Source: Phymatolithon calcareum
Taxonomy: Eukaryota > Rhodophyta > Florideophyceae > Hapalidiales
DNA length: 64,000 nucleotides
Assembly (NCBI GenBank): GCA_977006965.1
Contig: OZ345363.1
Span: 124,001-188,000 of the forward strand
Direction of reading: 5' to 3'
The position numbers and the translations under genes were made by a program. A model generated the notes under the pieces. It saw only the letters and a list, made by a program, of their open reading frames with translations, was not told where the DNA came from and ran no database searches. Every line of letters starts with the position of its first letter. Position 1 is the stretch's first letter. Shown here one piece after another: positions 55,451-64,000 of the stretch.

Positions 55451-55548
55451 GGTGTGGATTTCTGTTTAATTGAAGCCCCTTTGTCAATTATCATTGCATC
55501 TGAGAGACTTTTCGTTGAGCTACAATCCTTCGCTTCTGTTTTCATACG
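55451..55548 (-). mobile_element. 5-prime-truncated LINE copy with target duplication
   Basis: About 98 bases match the 3-prime end of the LINE at 17310-17400 (TTGTCAATTATCATTGCATC, GAGAGACTTTTCGTTG). The insert is bounded by CGACCGTCAAGG (55439-55450) and CGACCATCAAGG (55549-55560), a 12-bp target duplication with one mismatch. This defines the end of the element independently. Confidence 0.8.
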
Positions 55549-55639
55549 CGACCATCAAGGAGAGGGCAAGGACTCAAAATTCGAGCCCTCATCTTCTCCT
55601 TGTGCAACTAGTGTACCTAGAAGAAGAGGAAAAGTAGAT

Positions 55640-55750
55640 TTTTATCTAAAAGTTACCAACGCATCTGCTGACGCTTGGGGCAACTTTTGAGCCCCAAGAA
55701 AATTAGCTTGATTCTGTCCTGTGAAGAATTTCTTATGGTGGGTGTTCCAC
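55640..55750 (+). repeat. Repeat family C, copy 2
   Basis: AAGTTACCAACGCATCTGCT and CTTGATTCTGTCC match copy 1 closely. Confidence 0.7.
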
Positions 55751-56032
55751 TGCTGAGTGCATCTAGAGCATCGTGCACAAAACTTAAAGATGCAACCAGT
55801 GCACAATGCAACATAAGGCTTCCATATGATATACACGTGGGCTTGCTGGACTTCTGGGGAAGCGGTATTGCCTCAAGGTCCGTATAGCGCCTTAAATACA
55901 AGCACGAAACTTGATAAGGGTCGGTAAAAGCCGGAGTAGGAATAAAAGCAATACAGACTGAAAGCCGGAAAAAGAAAGCGGGAGGGAACGAATGAAGGAA
56001 CGTGAGAGAAGTGGGAAAAGAAGAAGAAGTTT

Positions 56033-56200
56033 CTAAAACGTCAGCAGACGAATGAGGCATCTTTGTGAGTGCCAAGAGGCCGTCGGTATGATCTCTTTTA
56101 GTTTGCGAGTATTGGGTGCGACGCGATCTGCTGGGGGTGCAAGAACCTTCCTCTGGCTCATAATCGGGCCTCGAGGGGGAAAAATGATCCACTGTACTGT
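56033..56200 (+). repeat. Repeat family C, diverged copy
   Basis: GTCAGCAGACG, CCAAGAGGCC and CGGGCCTCGAGGGGGAAAAA follow the family order. Confidence 0.5.
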
Positions 56201-56261
56201 GCCACGAGAAATGGGAGAGAAAGCAGCAAACTCCAAAAAGGAGGAGAGCAGTTTACGCAAG

Positions 56262-57010
56262 TGTAGCCCCACGCTACCAAGAACCCGATGCCAAAAGGGT
56301 CACGGAAGACCACGAGAGAAAAGAAAAAGAAAAACCACGGAAAAACAGAATAAGCTTTTAGTCCACCTTCTAATCACACACGACGGCCTTGCGGACTCAC
56401 AATCAGTCTTGATGATCAAATCCAAGTGCGGCTCTGCGCCGCATAGAACTGGCAAGCTTAACGTGGATGTTGGAAAATAGACGCTGTTCGACCGAACAGC
56501 AAGCCCAGGTAGTGCCACCTGCAGAGCATACTCCTTGAGGAGTCATCAACCTTGCCGGGACAGAGGTGGACGTAGCACGTGTAAGGGGTGGCGCCGTGTT
56601 GGAAAGCAGTGCTGCTTTCCAAATGACGTGGAATAAGAAAAAACGACGAAAATAAGGGATTGAATTTGGAGATGTTCGGTGTCGGCGTAGTCCCTCGGCG
56701 GCAAACTGTTGATCGAAAAAGCAACTTGGAACGCAATGCCGCCGTACGTGCTTCCTTGGCGAAAAATGCTGTCACGAAGAGGTGGAATACTTCGGACTCC
56801 GCGCGGCCGGGGGGCGAGCAAGCGAAATCCGAAGATCTCCACATAAAAGGGACAACAATCTCGTATACAAGCAAAGAGAAAAAAGCATCGTACTGCAAGG
56901 GAAGCGAAGAAAGCATCTCTTGGATGCGCGAGGGATGCATTTTCCGCGTGACCTGCAAGATTAGCACATACATGCAATAAAAGCCGGACAATCCGATTTG
57001 CGCGGCGTAA
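56262..57010 (-). mobile_element. Solo-LTR-like element, inverted copy
   Basis: It begins TGTAGCCCCACGCTACCAAG and AACCCGATGCC, matching the reverse complement of the LTR end inside the LINE. GGACTCCGCG near 56797 and the reversed TATA-region block near 56870 also match. The far end is not resolved. Confidence 0.6.
56599..56622. repeat. 11-bp hairpin, 2-nt loop
   Basis: TTGGAAAGCAG, TG, CTGCTTTCCAA. It lies inside the inverted LTR-like copy. Confidence 0.8.
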
Positions 57011-58310
57011 AATCGCCAGACAGCTAAAGCTTACCACTTTCATGGCATTCGCTGCCGTGCTGTCGTGCGCGTACGAGACACAGGGGCTGGAGCGCATTCT
57101 AGAATGAGACAAAGTGCCATTTGCCGGACGTGAATGAAGGAAGCTATTCTATTGCTCATGAACACCCGGTTGGTGCTGCCATGGCTATTTAAATGAACCA
57201 GGAAAAGACGCACTCCATCAAGTTTGATCCTACTAAAAAGTGATCTTACGCAATTGCATGTTACAGGCGTCGGAAAAGCAAAAGAATGCAAGAGCTCTGT
57301 AGATAGGGTTCTCGGCATTTTCTTTGCAACCAGAAGCACAGGCTTTCACACTGGTTCAGTTGAGATTGTGGTCCTGTTACATTCATGCCTAGAGACGGAC
57401 GCCATGGGAGGCAGTCTCCAATCAGTCGATGTAATATTTCCTCTGCTCGTCTGTGCGATGTGGACAGCTCAATGGCAACATGATCTGTCCTTGAAGTCGG
57501 CCTGATGCTTGATCGCGCCGCTTCGAGAGTCAGAGGAATCACCCAATGGTCCAACAGACATGATTTACAAATGCACCTTCTTCCTAATTCGTCCTAATTA
57601 TCATTTCTTGGAATTCCGCAGTGACTTTGAATCCAAATGCCTTCAGCGAAAAGCTCCCTGCACATCAGCTGATCCACAAGGCCCCAAAGTTTCCGCATCA
57701 CATCCACATATCCTCTAGCTGTTTGTTACTGAGAAGCATGATAGGGATTTTTTTCAACAAGACATGGTCCCTATACAACACTACGATAGTAATCTGGAGG
57801 TTCTGAGAGCTCTTTACTATCCAGACGGTACAATGGACGTTACACGATAGCGCCCTTTATCATGCTCGACGTCTGTCGAAACCGACGAATCATACCGATC
57901 TCTGTCTGACGTATTGATAGGAATATCCAGTTGCATTATAGGCAGAGCGATCGCGATAATATCGATCTGGATCTACGCCACAGTAGTGTATAGTATTCCT
58001 CCACATTATTCCTCGTTGTTTGAAACTAAGCGCCTACAACCAATAGCATCTTTTCTGTGCTCATTACTGCGTCAGCAGTTGCGGGACTCGGCTCACAGAT
58101 TATGAATTTTGAAACGTACTATCCATCCATAATGGTGTTTTTTTGTAATTCAGAAAATTCAGAGCAAAGAGCTCGGCATTTACTCTGTAAGGTGGAAGCA
58201 GAGCCCCATGTTTTCAATCCACCACCGGAACGCAGACAGCTCACAGCCTACTGGAGGGCTTCGATTCCATATGTCCCGGGATGGTCACTTATGATGCCAG
58301 TTTTCTTGTA

Positions 58311-58708
58311 CAGTCAGACCTCGATAAATGGATGGGCAATGTGGAATGGTCCAATATTCTCAAAATCGAGGTTATTCTCAAGTCGAATTTTGAATCATAA
58401 GTTTTGGATCACACGTGTGCCGAACAGTAGCCATATTCTACTGTACTGTATGCCAATGGCAGGAGAAACATGAAAAGTACTTACAGTATTCTACGAGTGA
58501 GGATATGCTCCGTGTACGCTAAACAAAATTATAACAAAATTTAAGGTATGCCCCGTGACCTCGAACATGAAGTAATGCTCCTATCAAATATTCTAGAATC
58601 CTTTAATTTTCGTTAAATTTAGGCGGATACGGTTTTCGTGGAGCACTCGATTATGCTGCTAACCGAGGTTATTCTAAAAAAGAGGTTCCATTTATCGAGG
58701 TCTGACTG
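58311..58708 (-). mobile_element. Pogo-like MITE, copy 3
   Basis: 398 bp, flanked by TA, with both terminal repeats intact, and in the same orientation as copy 2. Nearly identical to copies 1 and 2 in the interior. Confidence 0.92.
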
Positions 58709-60207
58709 TAAGTTGTTGTCACGCAATAGCAATCCAATTTTAAAAGAGCTGTCAAAGTAATCTTACAGTTCAATTTTGGTCTCCAGACTGCACTACTGTA
58801 TGGTTATTAGTGGGGATTCGAACAAAAGATGATGTAATCTGGACCAGTGACTGACGCACACGAAGTCGGCCAACACGCTACGAGTTTTCAAGAGCTGGCG
58901 TAACTTTATTGGGACCTCGACGGTGACCTGCCACAACAGCTGACCTACTGATGTGAAACTACGGAAAGCAAAAAACGAACTTCGCTCGTCGATTGCCTTT
59001 TTCAAACGAAAAAGTCAGAGTTGTTTTTCGGGTAATTGCCGTCGTGAACTTGCCATCACGAGAACTGTAGAATTGTCATAAAATAGTTGAAGTTCTAAGT
59101 GCCTCTTTTCTTAGTGAGTCCGCCTATTGCCTCTTCCGTTTCCTCTCCTTTGGGCGCGTCCATTTCGACTTGAGCATGTGATCGCTTTTGTTCTGCGTTT
59201 CCCTCGATCGGAATACATTTCCGTCCTTGGACGTATCGCCTGGGAACTACCGAACTAACAAAACTGAGGCAGCCGCCAGATGCACCCGACTTCGTACCGT
59301 TCACATGCTACTGACGCCACTAGTAACAAAACGTAGTTCTGGCAAGGGGTGGCGAATTAACGAAATTTAACCACTTTTTGGTCCATTTAGCGAATTTCCT
59401 CAAATAGATTCATTTCATCTGGACGACCACCGCTCCGAAAGGCAATCTGTGGGACTTTTCTTTTCTCTTGATGCTCCCATACACGTAGTACTGTAGCAGG
59501 GGAAAGTTAAACAGCTTTCCCTTGACTGCAGTTTCAACTTCGATTTTAGAATCTCAGATGGAGCAAAGCTCGAGTACACGATTGTTTTCTTGATAGACGA
59601 TATCATTCTGTAGTCCGTGGCCCACTGCGACCGCACTTGGTCACTCCTTGGCCATGGGTGTGTAAAAAGCACATAAAAATAATCTATTACTGTTAAAACA
59701 TCAGCTATTACACAGCAGGCGAAGTCGAACCTGTGTAACTGCAAACTTTGTAACTGAAAAACTGTAAAACTGCAAACGGTCTGCCTATCACAAGCGAAAA
59801 AGCTCCTAAAAATAAACAAATTGTAGGGTGACTTGCAAACTCGCCAACTGCAAGCCTGCCAAATGAGGGCATTCATTTTTCGTTTATTTTTTGAGGGTAA
59901 CTTCACATGACTAGTTCACGTTGCCTTCACACGACGTTACACGAGTTCGATTCTGCTCAACATCTCAGAATTATTACAACTTTTTTCGCCACGGAAATGC
60001 CCAAACCAATAAACTACGTCTCCATTGCCAAGAAGAAGCGCATTCTCGATGAATTCGACCGCCGACGTGTCCACTAGTTGGCATGTGGCTGAGGATAGTG
60101 TTATGATAGAAACTTCAGAACTGTAAATCTTCTCTAAGTAAAAACCAACCAACTGTACATAAACTTCGCAGTTACACAAGTTCGACTGTATAATACGAAC
60201 GGGACAT

Positions 60208-60275
60208 ACAGTATTGGTTTTGCCTCTTTCCCTCTCGCCAGAGGGTTAAATGTTCTACCATAAAACTATAATCAC
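60208..60275 (+). repeat. Repeat family B, diverged end fragment
   Basis: TTGCCTCTTTCCCTCTCGCCAG and TACCATAAAACTATAATC match the family end. Confidence 0.45.
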
Positions 60276-60451
60276 ACACTGCGAAAACATTACGACGTGA
60301 AGATCGTATGGAATGGTATTACAGAATCCTAAGCAAGTTTTGTTTTCTGTGGTAAATTTGTTCATCCGTAGAGCAGGCTTGGGTCCAATTCTATTGGAGA
60401 CCATTGCATCAAACAGAGCAATTGAAAATTTTTATTGCTCGTCGTTTCTGG

Positions 60452-60504
60452 TTGCAATTGGTATTGCAATTGGAATGCCGACTTCAATATGGCATTGCAA
60501 TTGG
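60452..60504. repeat. Three TTGCAATTGG repeats, possible hAT subterminal sites
   Basis: Copies lie at 60452-60461, 60464-60473 and 60495-60504, about 90 bases beyond the stop of the hAT pseudogene. A hAT-like terminus (CAGGCTTGGGTCCAATTC) near 60374 lies further out. No matching inverted end was found near 62.3-62.6 kb. Confidence 0.4.
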
Positions 60505-60591
60505 GCAGCTGAAGCAATCGGTTTATCAATATCAATCTCATAAATCTATCGTTTCTATTGAATATCAAGCAACTTTCGCAATTTATTCGCC

Positions 60592-62251
60592 TTACAGCTC
60601 TGCAAAGAGCTCATGAGCGTCCAGTCGGGCCTTCACCCGTTCGAAACATCCCCCAATAGCTTCGCTTACTAGCCTCGCGTCCCAGAATCGATGATTAATT
60701 TTGAGGAACACCAATACCTCGAACAGTTGAGGAGTCATCAGTTGTCAATGATTCGTCAGTAAGTACGTGACCAGACTCCAAAGCTAATCGACATCGCCAA
60801 CCGAGCCAAGTATGAAATTGCAGTCGATAAATTCGTAAGAGGAAGAGTGTGCCTCCTTGCGACGCCGTTGAGCCAAGCACTCCGCCATAGTGACCGGTGC
60901 AGACGGAGTTATATTTTCAGAGGGCGGCTGCTCTTCGTTGGGCAAAGAATGCACCGGATTCCGTTCACTGCCAGTGAGCTGATCTACTAGACCCTTATGT
61001 ATCTTCTCAACACCGGACTCGAAAAGGTGATTTAGGACGATCTCGGAAGTAGGCGAGATGTAGTGCGTGCCCAGTTTGCATTCATACAGTGCAGAACCAG
61101 CCTTCATCATTTCCTGGAGTACAGTTTCGACCAACACATTGAGATCGTCACGACACTTTTCAAATATATGGCCGCGTGTCTGTAGGCTCTTGGTTACAAC
61201 ATTGACCTCGGCAAGCATCTTCTTGTCCCTAAGCACCTTAGACTGGAACCGTGTACTCGGGCCAATCTCATAGTCGCCTATGGCAGTATCGCTCACTTCT
61301 TGTAGCTCCGCACGGATTTTTAAGAAGCGCCTGATCATCTGAACCTTCCCAGACCACCGTGTGGCATTATGAGTCACGGCTACACAAAGGTAGGTAGCAC
61401 CAGAGGAAGCCTTGCCCATATCTTCGGAAGTCTGTGGGGCTTTTTTAATAAACTTGAAAGGAAAAAAAATTATGAGTCACGAGTTTGTAGAAGGTGAGAT
61501 TGCGAAAAACTACAGCATTCTTCAACTGACAAGCAGAGACAAACGTGTTGCGAAAACTTTCAATAGTAGAGCCCAAGTCAGCCTGTGAGCTAACGATGAG
61601 GTTGACTTCTTCTTCTTCTTCTTTAATGCAGGTTTCGGAGTTGTCGAACAATTCCCCATCCTTACGGCTACAGTAGACTTTAACAGATACGAGTGGTATT
61701 TGACGTCACAACAGCTCAAAGCCGCACAAAGTGCTGAGCTTCGGGGAGCTTAACATCTAAATCTCTAGGTTGACTTCTAAGTTCAGCTTGTGGCTCGCTC
61801 AGCCAACGTGTGGCTTTTCCGAAAGCCGCGCTGTCCGCCTGTTTGTAGCAGCATTGTCTCCAAGCATGCATAGGCACCAGTCTTCGAAATACTGTTCGTA
61901 GAACGGGACGATGTCACGCACGAACGAAAGATGCGCTTCAAAGTTGAACGTCGTGGTCTCGGATAGTTCATCTTCGCCATTGTCATCTTCGCCGACGTGC
62001 CCCATGGGTAAGCAAGCCAACAAAGAATGCTGAGGCGTGCTTTCGGTGACGTCATAGGCGTTCTGGTGCACCGTCGCCGCAGTACAGTACGATGCAATAA
62101 CAGCAACATAATGCACGCTGTTGCAAGTCCAGCCATTGTACAGAACTGCGCCTCTTGTCCAGCAAGCTCGTGCACTTTTCGCTATCTTCCAATAACGCGG
62201 GTCCCCAATTGTACATGCAATGAATAAATTTGGTTTCTGTAACGCACGCAA
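60592..62251 (-). pseudogene. hAT transposase pseudogene
   Basis: Two minus-strand blocks are present. The first (62251-61757) carries YNGWTCNSVHYVAV, then LLACLPMG, then CMLGDNAATNRRTA, the catalytic-core region of hAT transposases. It reaches PHVG followed by TGA (61799-61801) and ASHKLNLEV; the family has Cys at the TGA. The second (61419-60592) starts DMGKASS and NATRWSGKVQMIRRFLKI, then after a TAG at 60784-60786 gives LWSLVTYLL, a TGA at 60745-60747 where Arg is usual, and PQLFEVLVFLKINHRFWD, the C-terminal dimerisation region. The natural stop is TAA at 60592. The region between the blocks is decayed, with an acidic poly-Glu run. The N-terminal BED finger is missing. Confidence 0.82.
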
Positions 62252-62279
62252 CTTGCCATGTTGTGTGCATAGTAATCGT

Positions 62280-62308
62280 TTTTACAGCGGTCATTGATCG
62301 CTGTAAAA
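62280..62308. repeat. 10-bp perfect hairpin
   Basis: TTTTACAGCG (62280-62289) and CGCTGTAAAA (62299-62308). Confidence 0.8.
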
Positions 62309-62934
62309 TCGCTTACTGTGCACACTGCCGATAACGGGGTGAATTCGACACTGCACATTCAGCATATGTGCTTCGTCTCGATCATTGCTCACTAGTCTTT
62401 CGAACAAGGAGCAAGCTGGGCTCTTGTACCCATATCTGACACCCCCGTAACACTTGGTTTGCAAATTCCACAGAAAGCTTAAATATGGGTTTAATTGCAA
62501 GTGATCCATAACAAAAAAACGTGTCGATACTTGCTCGCACTGATCAATTGTTTCGCTCAGGCGTATACATACAGAGTTTCCGGTTCCATGATCTACACCG
62601 CTTCCTCATTAGAACTGAATGAATGAATGAAAATGAATGAAAAGCTCTCCCTCGGGAGCGGAGTGAGTGCCCAGGGCGTCAGCGCGCGCAGATAAATCTG
62701 TCTATGGCTGTTGAAAGCCGTTAATTGCGATGGAAAATCGGGATGATACTTGATTTTCGGACCCGGGCAGATTCACTTTTCCGGTGGAATACTGAGACTT
62801 AAAGTCGAGGACGAGGTCTCAGCTGATATACATCAAGAAGAGCACTTGATGAAGTCCTTCCCATGTTTCATGCGGCGGAAACATGAATTCATCCGGCCCA
62901 CTCCCCGTAGACTATGCGTGACCCAGTATCGTCG

Positions 62935-63125
62935 AATATTTTTCCCCCTCGAGGCTCAATTATGGGCAAGATATAGGTTGTGGTATTCCACCCGTTCAAG
63001 TCCCACCCGACCATGAAAACGTCCAACTTAGAATGACCCTGCCCGTGACCGTATGGCCTTCGCAAAGTTTCCTCAAGCGTCTGCAGATGCGCTGGTAACT
63101 TTTATATAAAAACTCCCACTTCTTC
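62935..63125 (-). repeat. Repeat family C, inverted copy
   Basis: Read in reverse: TATAAAAGTTACCAGCGCAT, CTGCAGACGC, and later the CTCGAGGGGGAAAAA block. Confidence 0.65.
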
Positions 63126-63342
63126 GTTTAGCAAGAACCATGTACCTCACAAATTTCTAAAATGAGTACGTGCTCAGATGATCAATTTGTGTTACCCCTT
63201 CCAGTCTCAAAATCAAGAAGAGGGACCAAGTTGGTGCCACCAGCCCTCTTCAGCAATCAAGCTATTTTTGGAAAAAGTGTAAAATTGAAAATCAAACTTT
63301 TTCCAAGCTTAGGGTCTTTTATGAGAATCTTGATGAAGAAAA

Positions 63343-63515
63343 CTACAGATACGTTGGTAACTTTATTTAATAACGTTACCAACGTATATGTAGCCACTTG
63401 GGGCAACTTTTCAATTGCCCTAGAACCATCGCGATTTGCGAATAGCAGGTGCCACCCAGTCTGGTGGGGTACCAAACCAACATCTGGTCCACAATCGGGC
63501 CTCGAGGAAAAATTC
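63343..63515 (+). repeat. Repeat family C with nested 19-bp hairpin
   Basis: A hairpin (arms 63343-63361 and 63375-63393, one mismatch) is formed by GTTACCAACGTA, the family start, and its inverted duplicate. It is followed by GGGGCAACTTTTCAATTGCC and CGGGCCTCGAGGAAAA. Confidence 0.7.
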
Positions 63516-64000
63516 TTCAAAGTCCTTTGTCATCCTGAGCTGAATTTGACTCAAGAAGCATCAGTTGAGCAGGCGGAATTCATTTTGCCGGCTTGTTCTT
63601 GACTGCCTGAACGTGCCAATAACTTCACGGACTGCTCTTCGTGTGAAGACACTTTCAGGCGGTGATAACATATCTTGCGGCAGCGGAAAGACTCGCTGAC
63701 TGTTTTTCCTTTACGTTCGATGCGCTTCGAGGAGCTCATCGGCGGAAACATGCCGAATGACCACTTCATGGGTAAGGCTCTCTACCTCCTCTGTCGCAAA
63801 TTCGAGGTCTGGGATAATCCGTCGAGAAGACAAGAAACAACGGGTCTCAGTTGGCTCCGTCTCGCACACTGCCGCCTGTTTCTCATAACAAGACAGCAAA
63901 ATCAGAGACAGTCAAACTTGTTCTGGACGAGCGCCGCTTCATACTCCAACGTCGATGATCAGATTCGGAATGGTATAAATACGACAGCACCCGAGCACAA

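Larger units (their letters stand above)
52282..58310. other. Repeat-rich noncoding region
   Basis: No gene recognised. Listed repeats are families B, C and F, a LINE tail, an inverted LTR-like copy, an 8-bp hairpin at 56483-56500 (GCTGTTCG, AC, CGAACAGC) and an 11-bp hairpin at 56599-56622. Confidence 0.5.
62252..64000. other. Repeat-bearing noncoding end of the window
   Basis: No certain gene. It holds a 10-bp hairpin at 62280-62308, GAAT microsatellite runs near 62618-62640 and two copies of repeat family C. A minus-strand frame at 63711-63899 (DLEFATEEVESLTHEVVIRH) looks somewhat coding, and a TATTTATA lies near 63980, so the 5-prime end of a gene entering from the right is possible but unproven. 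Confidence 0.4.

Noticed and set aside
58814-58826. Reverse-strand GTTCGAATCCCC, tRNA T-loop-like
   Set aside because: The bases on either side are not complementary, so no T stem forms.
61600-61650. Poly-Glu run as a functional acidic domain
   Set aside because: It is a GAA trinucleotide expansion inside the decayed linker of the hAT pseudogene.
63162-63602. 146-codon plus-strand frame
   Set aside because: Most of it lies in repeat family C and its hairpin, so it is a chance frame.
1-64000. Global reassignment of TGA to Cys in this genome
   Set aside because: Intact genes end at apparently normal stops and use TGC/TGT for Cys, and one internal TGA falls at a likely Arg. Only a local or mutational explanation is tenable.
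1-64000. CRISPR arrays, rRNA genes, telomere repeats
   Set aside because: None seen on either strand. The tandem repeats present are short microsatellites or LTR minisatellites.

Overview
This is eukaryotic nuclear DNA dominated by transposable elements in many states of decay. The few host-like genes have no or short introns, and a plastid-type Rieske oxygenase gene (26555-27985, minus) begins with a transit-peptide-like N-terminus carrying an early Phe. Together these suggest a photosynthetic eukaryote, most likely a red alga (a Chondrus-like florideophyte). That assignment is an inference, not a match. There are no prokaryotic operons, rRNA genes, convincing tRNAs or CRISPR arrays.

Layout. 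1-5.1 kb: intergenic DNA and a decayed minus-strand transposon-type gene. 5168-10969: a young, complete Ty1/copia retrotransposon on the minus strand, with two 427-bp LTRs differing at three bases, a perfect 5-bp target duplication (GCATC), a primer-binding site matching the anticodon arm of initiator tRNA-Met, and one polyprotein frame cut by a single TGA. 13.6-15.8 kb: a broken gene ending in a Ulp1-like protease fragment. 15936-16938: a Mutator-like element with 9-bp target duplication, long terminal inverted repeats and a transposase reduced to its N-terminal DNA-binding and C-terminal knuckle parts. 17.3-21.3 kb: a minus-strand LINE (endonuclease plus reverse transcriptase), split by a 1,069-bp solo-LTR-like element. 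21.3-26.5 kb: mostly noncoding.

26.5-36 kb: the Rieske gene, a pogo-like MITE, a two-exon gene of unknown function (29078-30924), a cluster of LTR-like fragments that has picked up a piece of the Rieske gene and a piece of a zinc-finger gene, and an intact 944-codon Plavaka/TNP2-like transposase gene (minus). 36-52.3 kb: repeats, a second MITE, and three paralogous small genes on the plus strand (40778, 47679, 51946). Each encodes a 106-115-residue helix-turn-helix protein with a conserved basic tail. The DNA around them is rich in TACAGTA/TACTGTA palindromes. 52-64 kb: dispersed repeats, a third MITE, a short LINE tail, an inverted LTR-like copy and a hAT transposase pseudogene (minus).

Three patterns cut across these features. 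(1) In four unrelated reading frames an in-frame TGA sits exactly where the family has a conserved metal-binding or motif Cys; one further TGA, at a likely Arg, argues for ordinary mutation. (2) At least sixteen near-perfect foldback palindromes with 0-14-nt loops are scattered through noncoding DNA. (3) A family of free-standing pogo-type HTH proteins lies among pogo-type MITEs and possible palindromic binding sites. These are the best candidates for something undescribed.
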